Shown here one piece after another: positions 32,337-43,233 of a stretch of DNA of 64,000 bases (position 1 is its first letter; every line of letters starts with the position of its first letter). The translations under genes were made by a program, and so were the position numbers. The stretch covers positions 62,001-126,000 of the forward strand of contig NZ_LOEP01000005.1 in the NCBI RefSeq assembly GCF_001482285.1, given 5' to 3'. Origin of the DNA: Haloferax sp. Q22. Lineage in GTDB: Archaea > Halobacteriota > Halobacteria > Halobacteriales > Haloferacaceae. The notes below the pieces were generated by a model. It was not told the origin of the DNA and searched no databases. It was given only the letters and a program-made list of their open reading frames with translations.

Positions 32337-34214
32337 ATGACGAATGATGACATGGGAAGCACGGAGCGTTCGCCGGTTTCGCGGCGTCAGTTCGTGCAGG
32401 CACTCGGCGCAGCAGGGGTAACAGCGGGGCTCGCGGGCTGTGGCGGACAGCAAGCGACTCAAACGACGACTGAAAGCGAGAACGGAGGTGGTGGAGCGGA
32501 CACCGCGACCGAAACGACGACGCCGGTCGAGGTCGACAGCGAGTCGCTCGCGCTCATCCAAGAGTTGGCGTACGTCACCAACCAGACGCTTCCCGTGCTC
32601 CCACTGCAGGAGAAACTGGCACAGTCGTTCCAGACGACCGACGATTGGAACGTTCCGTCAAAAGACAGCGAGCAGATCCAGACGTACTGGCCGACTGACT
32701 GGCTTCCGCGGTACGGTGAGTGGACGTCCTCGGACGAGAGTTCAGACGAGCGGATGACGCTGGCTCAGTGGGCCGTTCCGAAGGACTCGCAGTACAACCC
32801 GTGGAACGCCAAGAACTTCGCGGAGCCGCGTCGGACGCTGTTCGACCGGTTCATGAACTACAACCTCGAGACGCAGGAGTACTCCGGCTACCTCGTCTCG
32901 GACTGGGAACTCGACGGGGAGACGTTGACCCTGAGCGTGCGAGAGGGACAGACGTGGCACGACGGGACAGCCGTCACCGCGACGGACGTGGTGAACCAGA
33001 TCAAACTCGACATCTACAACGGCGGCAGTCTCCGCCGGTTCGTCGCGCCGGACGACGAGGGTAACGTCGCCGACCGGGTGACCGCGACCGACGAGTCGAC
33101 GGCCGAAATATCGTTGGCGACTCAGGTCAACGAGGACATCTTACTGGCGTATCTCCAGCCGAAGTACCTCGTCGCACACGAGGAGACGTACGGCGAGTTC
33201 GTGACGCGACTCGACGAGGCCGAGTCGTCCGACGAGCGGAGTTCGGTGTTGGGAGAACTCACGAGCAAAGTCGTCTCGGAACCGGTCGGGTCGGGACCGT
33301 TCACGTTCGAGGACGCCGACACCCAGCGGACGCTCGTGTCGAAGTACGAGGACCACCCGGACGCGGCGAACATCAACTTCGACGAGGTGGAGTACCTCTA
33401 CAAGCCGTCGAACCAGAGCCGGTGGAACTCGCTCATCAACGAGGAGACCGACGGGTCGGCGACGCTGTTCATGCCCAATAACAAGTTGAACCAACTCCCG
33501 GACTCCGTCCAGACGTCGCTTATTCCGCGGCACTGGGGGCTCGGCCTGCTGTTCAACCACGAGCGTGAACCCGTGTCCGACCCGCGCGTTCGCAAAGCTA
33601 TCGCCCACGTCATCAACCGTGAGGACGTCGCGATGAACTCCGGTGCGGGGACTAACTCGAAAATCGCGGTCACGTACCCGAGCGGCCTGACGAGCGAACT
33701 GAGCGGCCAGGTCGAGGGAACGTGGCTCGACGGCGTCCTCGACAAGTTCGAGACGTACGGTCGCGGGGAGTCCCAGACCGACAAAGCCGCCGCGCTCCTC
33801 GAAGAGGCGGGCTACCAGAAACAGAACGGAACGTGGCGGAAAGACGGCGAACCGCTCCGCATCCCCATCAAGGGGCCGTCGGGGTTCTCTGACTGGGTCG
33901 CCGGTGCACAGACCGCCGTTTCCCAACTCAACCAGTTCGGTATCAAATCGGAGTCCGTCATGAAGGATAACTCCGCCTACTGGGGGCAGGACTACGTGAA
34001 CGGCGACTTCGTGGTCGCCCTGCAAGGGTGGGCGTCGTACGAAAACTCGCACCCGTACTTCCACTTCAAGTTCCTGTACGACAGCTCCGACGCGGCGGAC
34101 TACTGGAACATGCCCGAACAGATCGACTCGCCGGTTCTCCACGACCAACTCCGGGACGGAGAGGCGGTCACGCCCGCGGAACTCGTGACGGAACTATCCA
34201 CGGCTGGTGAGTGA
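32337..34214 (+). CDS. ABC transporter substrate-binding lipoprotein, family 5 (Opp/Dpp type)
   Basis: 625 residues. SRRQFVQALGAAGVTAGLAG is a Tat signal with Arg16-Arg17 and a lipobox ending at Cys35, so the folded protein is exported and lipid-anchored. A Thr/Glu/Gly-rich tether follows. The body has family 5 SBP landmarks: ETLTLSVREGQTWHDGTAVT, TATDVVNQIK, GSGPFTFED and PRVRKAIAHVINRED. Family 5 proteins bind peptides, nickel or oligosaccharides. Here linkage to two alpha-glucosidases and TrmB argues for an oligosaccharide. First gene of the plus-strand importer operon. Confidence 0.92.
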   Translation: MTNDDMGSTERSPVSRRQFVQALGAAGVTAGLAGCGGQQATQTTTESENGGGGADTATETTTPVEVDSESLALIQELAYVTNQTLPVLPLQEKLAQSFQTTDDWNVPSKDSEQIQTYWPTDWLPRYGEWTSSDESSDERMTLAQWAVPKDSQYNPWNAKNFAEPRRTLFDRFMNYNLETQEYSGYLVSDWELDGETLTLSVREGQTWHDGTAVTATDVVNQIKLDIYNGGSLRRFVAPDDEGNVADRVTATDESTAEISLATQVNEDILLAYLQPKYLVAHEETYGEFVTRLDEAESSDERSSVLGELTSKVVSEPVGSGPFTFEDADTQRTLVSKYEDHPDAANINFDEVEYLYKPSNQSRWNSLINEETDGSATLFMPNNKLNQLPDSVQTSLIPRHWGLGLLFNHEREPVSDPRVRKAIAHVINREDVAMNSGAGTNSKIAVTYPSGLTSELSGQVEGTWLDGVLDKFETYGRGESQTDKAAALLEEAGYQKQNGTWRKDGEPLRIPIKGPSGFSDWVAGAQTAVSQLNQFGIKSESVMKDNSAYWGQDYVNGDFVVALQGWASYENSHPYFHFKFLYDSSDAADYWNMPEQIDSPVLHDQLRDGEAVTPAELVTELSTAGE

Positions 34215-34223
34215 GGCGGACCG

Positions 34224-35234
34224 ATGAGCTACGTACTCAAGCGACTCGGTCGGTCGTTTCTCACCATCTTCGTGGTGGTGTCGGCGAGCTTCGGTCTCAT
34301 CAGGCTCCTCCCCGGCGGACCGCTGGACTACCTCCGGGCGCAGATGATTCAACAGGGCGGAAGCGACCTGTCGACCGCGGAGATTAACCGACGAATCGCG
34401 GCCCAGACCAACATCGCGGTCGACGAACCGGTGTACGTTCAGTACATCGACTACATGACCGCCATCTTCCGGGGAGACTTCGGTCAGTCGATCTGGTACG
34501 ACCAATCGGTCGCAGGTGTGATCGGACCGGCCATCCCATGGACCGTGTTCCTGACGGCGACCGCGCTCTTCCTCGCGTTCACTGTCGGGGTGTCGCTGGG
34601 CGCGTTCATGGCCTACAAGGAGGGTTCGACGTTCGACGTCGGCAGCACGGGCGTCGGGCTCGTTCTCAACTCGACGCCGGGCTACGTCGTCGCCTTGCTG
34701 TTCATCGCCTTCCTAGGTTACCGGCTTCAGTTGTTCCCGACGGGCGGGCGGTACGCCTCGGAACTGACGCCCGGACTCAACGTCCCCTTCCTCGCGAGCG
34801 TGCTGTATCACGGGACGCTCCCGATTCTGTCGATGGCAATTGTGGCGTTCGGCGGATGGGCGCTGAGCATGCGCGGAAACAGTATCCGCGTCCTCGGCGA
34901 GGACTACCTCAGGGTCGCGAGGCTCCGTGGGCTTCCCACCCGCCGTATCGCGCTCCGGTACGTCGCTCGGAACGCGATTCTGCCGATGTACACCGGGCTG
35001 ATGATCGCCATCGGGACGGTCTTCGGCGGCGCGGTCATCATCGAGAACATCTTCGCGTACCCCGGTATCGGCTTCTACCTGATTCAGGCCATCAACGCGC
35101 GGGATTCGCCGCTGATGATGGGTGCGTTCATCCTCATCACCGTCGCGATGGTCATCGGCATCACCGTCGCGGACCTGACGTACGGGTGGCTCGACCCCCG
35201 CGCCAAAGGAGGTGCTTCGCGTGAGTCCTACTGA
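34224..35234 (+). CDS. ABC transporter permease, DppB type
   Basis: 336 residues. MSYVLKRLGRSFLTIFVVVS gives the first membrane helix, then the loop LRLLPGGPLDYLRAQMI-like segment and five more helices. The EAA-type coupling loop reads GEDYLRVARLRGLPTRRIAL, and YPGIGFYLIQAI is the usual DppB close. It pairs with the DppC-type permease downstream to form the pore. It starts 9 bases after the SBP stop and overlaps the next gene by 14 bases if that one begins at GTG 35221. Confidence 0.93.
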   Translation: MSYVLKRLGRSFLTIFVVVSASFGLIRLLPGGPLDYLRAQMIQQGGSDLSTAEINRRIAAQTNIAVDEPVYVQYIDYMTAIFRGDFGQSIWYDQSVAGVIGPAIPWTVFLTATALFLAFTVGVSLGAFMAYKEGSTFDVGSTGVGLVLNSTPGYVVALLFIAFLGYRLQLFPTGGRYASELTPGLNVPFLASVLYHGTLPILSMAIVAFGGWALSMRGNSIRVLGEDYLRVARLRGLPTRRIALRYVARNAILPMYTGLMIAIGTVFGGAVIIENIFAYPGIGFYLIQAINARDSPLMMGAFILITVAMVIGITVADLTYGWLDPRAKGGASRESY

Positions 35235-36387
35235 GCCGACAGACGGCGCGTCCGGCGGTTCGTCGGGCGACGAGACCGCGGACCCGCTCGTCGAAGCACT
35301 CAGCTGTGACACCGACGCAGGTTCCGCTTCGCGTGAGAGAGATCGGCGATCTGCCGTCACCGGACACGACGGAACGGGGCGACCAGTCGCGGACGGCGGA
35401 AAGACTGTGTCCGAGTTCGAGCGGATGGCGGAGGTCTCGATGACCAACGCCGAGCGTCGCCGCCAGTGGCTCGACGAGGCGGTGCTCGCACCCGCGCGAA
35501 TCGTGTGGGACGACTGGCGCGCCAGAGCCGGACTGCTCGTCGTCGTCACCTACCTGCTGCTGGGAACGGTCGGACCGCTGTTCGTCAGTGAACCCAAACC
35601 GAACCAGGGGCCGCTTCTCGTCGGCGCGTTCCGGACGCTCGAATACCCGCTGGGAACGACCGCGTCGGGAACGAACATCCTCTCGCAGATAGTCCACGCC
35701 ACGCCGTCGATGCTCGTCATGATCACCGCGGGTGCGGTGTTCACCGTCGTTCTCGGCACGGCCATCGGCACGCTTGCCGGCTACAAGGGCGGCCAGACGG
35801 ATAGCGTCTTGATGACCGTTACGGACATCATGATGACCGTTCCCGGACTCCCGCTGACCATCGTCCTCGCGACGGCGCTGCAGATCAAAGGGAATCCGGC
35901 CGTCATCGGCGTCCTCATCACGATTAACGCCTGGGCCGGGCTGGCCCGCGCGATTCGCTCGCAGGTGCTCACCATCAGAGACGACGAGTACGTCGAGGCC
36001 TCCCGCATCATGGGGATGAGCACGCCGACCATCGTCGCCGGCGACATCATCCCGAACCTGATGCCGTACATCACGATGAACTTCGTCCAACAGGCCCGCG
36101 CGGTCATCTTCGGCTCCGTGGGGCTGTACTTCCTCGGCGTGCTCCCGTACAACAAGGTCAACTGGGGCGTCATGATGAACGCGGCGGTCAACCGGGCCGG
36201 CGCCACCTCCTCGCCATCGGCCTTCCACTGGTTGCTGATGCCGATGCTCACGATCATCGTCCTCGCACTCGGGCTGACCCTCCTCGCACAGGGAGCAGAC
36301 CGCATCTTCAACCCGAGAGTCCGTGCTCGACACGCGAAATCCGTCGCCAGCGGCGACGGCGACACCCCAAACACGGGTGATATCTAA
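35221..36387 (+). CDS. ABC transporter permease, DppC type, with long N-terminal extension
   Basis: 388 residues from GTG 35221 (reading MSPTEPTDGASGGSSG). GGAGGTG at 35208-35214 sits six bases before this GTG, a strong ribosome binding site, so I prefer it to GTG 35212. About 100 hydrophilic residues precede the first helix (AGLLVVVTYLLLGTVGPLFV); most DppC proteins have 20-40. Six membrane helices and the coupling loop YVEASRIMGMSTPTIVAGDI follow. It forms the permease dimer with the DppB-type subunit. Confidence 0.92.
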   Translation: MSPTEPTDGASGGSSGDETADPLVEALSCDTDAGSASRERDRRSAVTGHDGTGRPVADGGKTVSEFERMAEVSMTNAERRRQWLDEAVLAPARIVWDDWRARAGLLVVVTYLLLGTVGPLFVSEPKPNQGPLLVGAFRTLEYPLGTTASGTNILSQIVHATPSMLVMITAGAVFTVVLGTAIGTLAGYKGGQTDSVLMTVTDIMMTVPGLPLTIVLATALQIKGNPAVIGVLITINAWAGLARAIRSQVLTIRDDEYVEASRIMGMSTPTIVAGDIIPNLMPYITMNFVQQARAVIFGSVGLYFLGVLPYNKVNWGVMMNAAVNRAGATSSPSAFHWLLMPMLTIIVLALGLTLLAQGADRIFNPRVRARHAKSVASGDGDTPNTGDI

Positions 36388-36388
36388 C

Positions 36389-37441
36389 ATGCCACGAGAC
36401 AGCCAGACAGAACGACGCGGCGCGCACGACCCTATCATAGAGGTCCGAAACGCGAGCGTCACCTACGACTTAGAGTACAGGGACGCGATGGTACTCGACG
36501 ACGTGAGTATCGACCTCAGACGCGGGGAGATACTCGGCGTCGTCGGCGAATCGGGGTCGGGGAAGTCGATGCTCGCCAACGCGATGATGGACGCGGTCGA
36601 AGAACCCGGAATTACCACCGGTGAGATTCGATATTACCCCGAGCGCGGAAGCGAGCCCGTGAACATCCTCGACCTCTCGGACGAGGAACTGCGGTCGCTC
36701 CGATGGGAAGAGATATCCATGGTGTTCCAGGGAGCACTCTCCTCGTTCAACCCCACGATGACCGTCCGCGGTCACTTCGAGGAGACCCTCGACGCCCACG
36801 ACTACGACGTCGAGGAGGGAATGGAACGGGCGCGGGAACTCCTCGAAGACCTGTATCTGGACCCCGACCGAGTGCTGGACTCCTACTCCCACGAACTCTC
36901 CGGGGGAATGAGTCAGCGAGCGCTCATCGCGCTTTCGCTCGTCTTAGAGCCGCAGGTGCTCTTGATGGACGAACCGACGGCGGCGCTGGACCTGCTGATG
37001 CAGCGGTCCATCCTGAGCCTGCTCGACGATATCAAGGAGAAGTACAACCTCTCTATCCTCTTTATCACGCACGACCTTCCGCTCGTGTCCGGGCTGGCCG
37101 ACCGGCTCGCCATCCTCTACGCGTTCGAACTCGCGGAGGTCGGCCCGAGCGAACAGGTCGTTCGAAACTCCCAACACCCGTACACGCGGGCGCTCCTGAG
37201 AGCGGTCCCGAGCCTCGATGCCCCGTTGGAGACGATGCGACCGATACCGGGCAGCGCGCCGAACCCGGCGAATACGCCGAACGGCTGTCACTACGCGCCG
37301 CGGTGTCCCCTCGCGACCGACGAGTGTCACGAAGAGACCCCTCCGTGGTTCGACACCGCAGACGATCAGCGGACGGCGTGTTTCAACCACGACGACGCCG
37401 GCGATGCGGTTCCGCTGGAACTGGAGGTGGTCGAGTCATGA
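36389..37441 (+). CDS. ABC transporter ATPase, DppD type
   Basis: 350 residues from ATG 36389 (MPRDSQTERRG), one base after the permease stop. Walker A GESGSGKS 53-60, Q-loop MVFQGALSSF, signature LSGGMSQR 170-177, Walker B VLLMDEPTAAL and the H-loop ITHDLPL. The C-terminal oligopeptide/dipeptide extension GCHYAPRCPLATDECHEE carries the cysteine pattern that in some relatives binds an iron-sulfur cluster. It energises the importer with the DppF-type ATPase, whose ATG overlaps this TGA. Confidence 0.95.
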   Translation: MPRDSQTERRGAHDPIIEVRNASVTYDLEYRDAMVLDDVSIDLRRGEILGVVGESGSGKSMLANAMMDAVEEPGITTGEIRYYPERGSEPVNILDLSDEELRSLRWEEISMVFQGALSSFNPTMTVRGHFEETLDAHDYDVEEGMERARELLEDLYLDPDRVLDSYSHELSGGMSQRALIALSLVLEPQVLLMDEPTAALDLLMQRSILSLLDDIKEKYNLSILFITHDLPLVSGLADRLAILYAFELAEVGPSEQVVRNSQHPYTRALLRAVPSLDAPLETMRPIPGSAPNPANTPNGCHYAPRCPLATDECHEETPPWFDTADDQRTACFNHDDAGDAVPLELEVVES

Positions 37442-38598
37442 GCGACCAACGCAACTCGACGGGAAGTCAAACGACCGACCGGGACGACGAGACTGTCGTC
37501 TCGCTCGAAGACGTCTCCGTGCACTTCGAGAAAGAACAAGGGCTCGTCGACTCGCTGTTCAACGACGCACAGCGGGTGAAGGCAGTCGACGGCGTCTCTA
37601 TCGATATCCCGGAGAACGAAGTCCTCGCGCTGGTCGGCGAGTCCGGGTGCGGAAAGACGACTCTCGGAAAGACGATAATCGGCGTTCAACGGCCCACGGA
37701 CGGGACGGTGACCTACCGAGGCCAAGACGTGTGGGACGCCAAGGACGGAAACAGAGACGCGAGCGTCTCGTACGGAGACATCCGCAAGGCACTCCAGATA
37801 ATCCATCAGGACCCCGGCGCAGCGCTCAATCCCAATCGGAAGGTGCTGACCTCGCTCGAAGCGCCGCTCAAGCGGTGGAACTCCGAGCTGTCTACCGAGG
37901 ACCGGCGCGCGCGAATCTTCGCGCTCCTGGATCGAGTCGGGATGCAGCCGCCCCAGGAGTACGCACACAGGTACCCGCACCAGCTGAGCGGCGGGGAGCA
38001 ACAGCGCGTCGCACTCGTGCGTGCACTGCTGATGAACCCAGATGTCATCCTCGCTGACGAAGCCGTCAGCGCGCTCGACGTCTCGCTGCGCGTCGAGACG
38101 ATGGACCTGCTCCTCGAACTTCAATCGCAGTTCAACACGTCGTTCGTCTTCATCTCGCACACGCTGTCGAACGCCCGGTACCTCACCGAGAAGGCCGGCG
38201 GCCGCGTCGCCATCATGTACCTCGGGGAAATCGTCGAAATCGGTCCTCCGGAGAAGGTGCTACGCGACCCCAAACACCCCTACTCGAAGGTCCTCCGGTG
38301 GGCGACAGCCGACCTCGACCCGAGCCAACAGGAACTGACCGACCCGCCGGTCCGCTCTATCGATATCCCCGACCCGGTGAATCCACCATCTGGCTGCCAC
38401 TTCCACACGCGTTGCCCGGAGGCACGCGAGGTGTGTACGACCGAAGCGCCCGAACTCGGCGACGAGGCGGGCCAACCGGGGGCTCACTGCGCCGGTTGTC
38501 ACCGGACGGACCCGGACCACGAGTACTGGGACAGCGACCCGCTCGATGGCGTCGAACCGACGGATGCACCGCGACCACGGGGAGAGAGCGATGACTGA
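37438..38598 (+). CDS. ABC transporter ATPase, DppF type
   Basis: 386 residues. Walker A GESGCGKT 67-74, signature LSGGEQQR, Walker B VILADEAVSALD (Ala replacing the common Pro after DE), H-loop ISHTLSN. The C-terminal region GCHFHTRCPEAREVC and a later CAGCH give several cysteines, as in Opp/Dpp ATPases. ATG at 37438 overlaps the previous stop (ATGA). An acidic/Arg tail (PRPRGESDD) closes the protein. Confidence 0.95.
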   Translation: MSDQRNSTGSQTTDRDDETVVSLEDVSVHFEKEQGLVDSLFNDAQRVKAVDGVSIDIPENEVLALVGESGCGKTTLGKTIIGVQRPTDGTVTYRGQDVWDAKDGNRDASVSYGDIRKALQIIHQDPGAALNPNRKVLTSLEAPLKRWNSELSTEDRRARIFALLDRVGMQPPQEYAHRYPHQLSGGEQQRVALVRALLMNPDVILADEAVSALDVSLRVETMDLLLELQSQFNTSFVFISHTLSNARYLTEKAGGRVAIMYLGEIVEIGPPEKVLRDPKHPYSKVLRWATADLDPSQQELTDPPVRSIDIPDPVNPPSGCHFHTRCPEAREVCTTEAPELGDEAGQPGAHCAGCHRTDPDHEYWDSDPLDGVEPTDAPRPRGESDD

Positions 38599-38628
38599 AA
38601 CCGTGGACTCCCGCGAGAGGTGCCACCG

Positions 38629-38835
38629 ATGACCGCCGTCTGGCGCGCGTTCTTCGTTTCGGGCGTGGTCTTGCTCGCCTTCCTCGCGCTCTCGCTCCCG
38701 TACATCGAACCGGGGACGGCGACGTCCGTTGTCACCCTCTTGAGCCTCGGAATGCTCGGCGTGACGGTCGTCGGTTCGTCCGCGTTCATCTACTTCGACT
38801 GGGACCCGTTCGAAGAAATCGAGCTGAGCCGGTGA
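38629..38835 (+). CDS. small two-TM membrane protein in the importer operon
   Basis: 68 residues from ATG 38629 (MTAVWRAFFVSGVVLLAFLA) with GAGAGGTG just upstream at 38615-38622 as ribosome binding site. Two hydrophobic helices (about 5-25 and 32-53) and a short acidic end, FDWDPFEEIELSR. It sits 30 bases after the DppF-type gene and its end precedes uspA by 32 bases, so it is part of the operon. I recognise no family. It may be an accessory subunit of the importer. Confidence 0.7.
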   Translation: MTAVWRAFFVSGVVLLAFLALSLPYIEPGTATSVVTLLSLGMLGVTVVGSSAFIYFDWDPFEEIELSR

Positions 38836-38867
38836 GACACGAGACACACCCAAACCCATACACAACA

Positions 38868-39323
38868 ATGCCACGCGCACTTGTCGCAATTGACCGGATA
38901 GACCGTGACCGAAACCTGCTGGAACGCGCCCGGACGTTCGCCGTCGGGGGCGGGACGGACCTCGTCGTCGTCGCACTCGCGACGCCGGACGAGTACGAAG
39001 AAGTCGAACGAACGCTCGATGCCATCGGCCGGGCAGAGCACACGAGCTACGACGAAGACGCTGTCCTCGACGGCGTGTCCGGCGAGGTCGAAGACGCTGC
39101 GAGCGAGGTCCTCGGGTCGGCCGTCGACTACGAACTCAGAACCGTCGTCGCGGAGGCGAACGAACAGGCCGCCGCAATCGTCGATATCGCGGAACAGACC
39201 GACTGTGACCACGTCTTCCTTTCGGGACCGCGCCGGTCACCGACCAAGAAGGCGCTCTTCGGTGACCGCACCCAGCGGGTCATCCTCGATTTCGAGGGCT
39301 ACGTGACCGTTGCAGTGAGCTGA
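38868..39323 (+). CDS. universal stress protein (UspA) family protein
   Basis: 151 residues from ATG 38868 (MPRALVAIDRIDRDRNLLER). The Rossmann-like UspA fold is visible: first strand ALVAIDRI, TDLVVVALATPDE and DHVFLSGPRRSPTKKALFGD. The nucleotide motif Gx2Gx9G(S/T) is degraded (GPRRSPTKKALFGD lacks the second Gly), so ATP binding is doubtful. A GTG at 38832 would overlap the previous stop but its residues do not fit the family. Role within the sugar locus is unknown. Confidence 0.82.
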   Translation: MPRALVAIDRIDRDRNLLERARTFAVGGGTDLVVVALATPDEYEEVERTLDAIGRAEHTSYDEDAVLDGVSGEVEDAASEVLGSAVDYELRTVVAEANEQAAAIVDIAEQTDCDHVFLSGPRRSPTKKALFGDRTQRVILDFEGYVTVAVS

Positions 39324-39415
39324 AAAACAGTATGTGACAGTTTCACGTCCGGTTCCGTGGTGTCCGATACCGCTCCGACCGCCCGAAGACACCGCACACG
39401 ACACAAAGTATCTAT

Positions 39416-40504
39416 ATGAATGAACAGCTACCTTACGTGAACGAAATGACTCGGTCCAGTGGACTGGACGATGCGACGCTCAGAGAGGAACTGAGCGTCT
39501 TCGGCCTGTCCGATACGGAGATCGACACATATCTCGCACTCCTCTCGCTGGGAGAGGCGACGACCCGTGCCATCGCGGAAGCCGCAGACGTCAGCCAACG
39601 GGGAGTCTACGGCATCGCCGAGCGACTCGAACGGCGGGGGCTCGTCCGGGTAAAGAAACACGCGTCGCCGACGACAATCAGCGCCTTACCGCCCGAGGAG
39701 GCGATGCAGAACCTCTCCACTCGCATCGAATCGATAACGCCGTCGCTCAAGGAGCGGTTCGACGATAGTACCGAGCAGGCACCCGAGATACGAATCATAA
39801 AGTCCCGCGAGACCGCGCTCAAACGGATGCGGACCGCCCTCTCGGAGGCGGAGGTCGAGGCGTTAGTCGCCGTGCCAGAACACGTCTATCCCGAGATAGA
39901 AGCGGAACTCAAGGACGCGGCCGCCAGAGGCGTGTTTATCTTCCTCCTGCTCGGCGAGATGGACGAGGTGGACGACGATACCCACGAATTCGCCGACGTC
40001 GCGGACGCCGTCCGCTACTGGGACGCGAGCCTCCCGTTCCTCTACACCGTCGACGACAAATCCGCGATGATCGGTGACCCCCACGTCCTCGAACTACCAC
40101 ACAACGACAAGGACGCGGTCACCGTCACACAGAACCATCTCGCGGGGTCCGTTCTCGGAATGTATCTCAGCGCCTACTGGCCCGCCTCGAAGCTTCAGTA
40201 CGTGACAGACCCCGACCCGCTTCCGGCGTCGTATGATTGGTTCCGCGAGGCGGTCTTCCACGCGTTCCTCCATCGGCAAGCGGGGACCGACCTCTGGGCA
40301 GACGTCGTGACGGAGAGCGGAGAGGAGTTCTTCGGAAAGATAATCGACATCAGACAGGCGTTCGTCGAACCGGCGTCGAACGACTACACGTTAGAGACGA
40401 GCCTCGTTCTCGAGACCCTCGATGGCGAGGTGAGTTTCGGTGGGCCGGGCGCGTTCATTGAGGACCACCGGGCTGAGAGCGTGACGCTCCGGGCGAATCC
40501 GTGA
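39416..40504 (+). CDS. TrmB-family sugar-sensing transcriptional regulator
   Basis: 362 residues. The N-terminal winged helix (about 20-85) reads SVFGLSDTEIDTYLALLSLG, TTRAIAEAADVSQRGVYGIA and ERLERRGLV. A coiled segment and a PLD-like middle follow. The C-terminal part (about 280-355, with EEFFGKIIDIRQAFVEP and DGEVSFGGPGAFIED) resembles the TrmB sugar-binding domain. ATG 39416 is inside a TATA-like TATCTATAT (39409-39417); ATG 39446 (MTRSSGLDD), about 30 bases on, may be the true leaderless start. It most likely controls the importer and glucosidase operons by sensing the sugar. Confidence 0.9.
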   Translation: MNEQLPYVNEMTRSSGLDDATLREELSVFGLSDTEIDTYLALLSLGEATTRAIAEAADVSQRGVYGIAERLERRGLVRVKKHASPTTISALPPEEAMQNLSTRIESITPSLKERFDDSTEQAPEIRIIKSRETALKRMRTALSEAEVEALVAVPEHVYPEIEAELKDAAARGVFIFLLLGEMDEVDDDTHEFADVADAVRYWDASLPFLYTVDDKSAMIGDPHVLELPHNDKDAVTVTQNHLAGSVLGMYLSAYWPASKLQYVTDPDPLPASYDWFREAVFHAFLHRQAGTDLWADVVTESGEEFFGKIIDIRQAFVEPASNDYTLETSLVLETLDGEVSFGGPGAFIEDHRAESVTLRANP

Positions 40505-40623
40505 GCGCCGTACCCTCACCCCGCGAAGACTGACGAATCGAGAGGCATCGTTCCCCGTCGTCCCGTGCGACACGGACACACAACCTCCGCAAGGTCCTTG
40601 CTATCTCCGCACCGAATTATTGT

Positions 40624-42422
<1,799 letters not shown>

Positions 42423-42476
42423 GGGGCCGCCGTGGTCCGAACCGGGGGCGAAACGGCCGGCGCGTCGGCGAGCCGC

Positions 42477-43094
42477 TCAGAGGAACTTGAACAGGTCGTC
42501 GCGGCCCTGTTCGTGGAGGTGCGACCGCAGGGCCTCTTCGAGGTGCGAGATGTCGCCGCGCTTGGCCGTGATGGGCGCGATGACGTTCCGCCACTGCTTC
42601 CACGGCGGGAAGAGACCGAGGCGGTCACAGAGGTCGTTCAGGCGCTCGTCGCGGTCGTCGACCTTGTCCATCTTGTTGACCGCGACCACGGTCGGGATGT
42701 CGAGTTCATCGAGGAAGAAGAACATCTCCACGTCGTGGGGGATGGAGTCCTCGGTGGTGTGGCGGTCGATGATGTCGATGACGCTTTTCCCGTCGACGAC
42801 GAGGACCGCCGCGAGGATGTCGTCCGCGTGCTCCTCGATGTACTGGACGACGTCGGTCTTGATTGCCTCGCGGGTGTCGCGGTCGACGCCGGACATGAAG
42901 CCGAACCCGGGGAGGTCGGTGAACATGAAGTGCTCCGCGTTCCAGTCGAAGTGGTTGGGTTTGCGGGTGACGCCGGGCTTCTTCCCCGTCGTGAACTTGC
43001 TGTGACCCGTCAGCTCTCGCATCAGGGTGGACTTCCCCACGTTCGACCGCCCGACGAGGACGATTTCGTCGCGGTTCGGTCGGTCTTCGAACAT
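42477..43094 (-). CDS. engB: GTP-binding protein EngB
   Basis: 205 residues. G1 GRSNVGKS 15-22, G3 DLPGFGFM, G4 NKMD and G5 near [15 protein letters not shown] is the switch region with its conserved threonine. EngB/YihA GTPases help assemble the large ribosomal subunit in bacteria; the archaeal role is assumed similar. Convergent with the dehydrogenase gene, 54 bases between stops. Confidence 0.93.
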   Translation of the reverse strand: MFEDRPNRDEIVLVGRSNVGKSTLMRELTGHSKFTTGKKPGVTRKPNHFDWNAEHFMFTDLPGFGFMSGVDRDTREAIKTDVVQYIEEHADDILAAVLVVDGKSVIDIIDRHTTEDSIPHDVEMFFFLDELDIPTVVAVNKMDKVDDRDERLNDLCDRLGLFPPWKQWRNVIAPITAKRGDISHLEEALRSHLHEQGRDDLFKFL

Positions 43095-43233
43095 ACCGGC
43101 GGTTCGCCGCCGTGACGGATAAGGTGGGCGGTACGGACGCCGCGCTGCGAGGCGTCGGCGTCGAAAAAATCACGTCTCCGGGCGAGTCGCCCCCACGACG
43201 GCTCGCCGACGACGCGTGAATGAGGCGGCCGCG

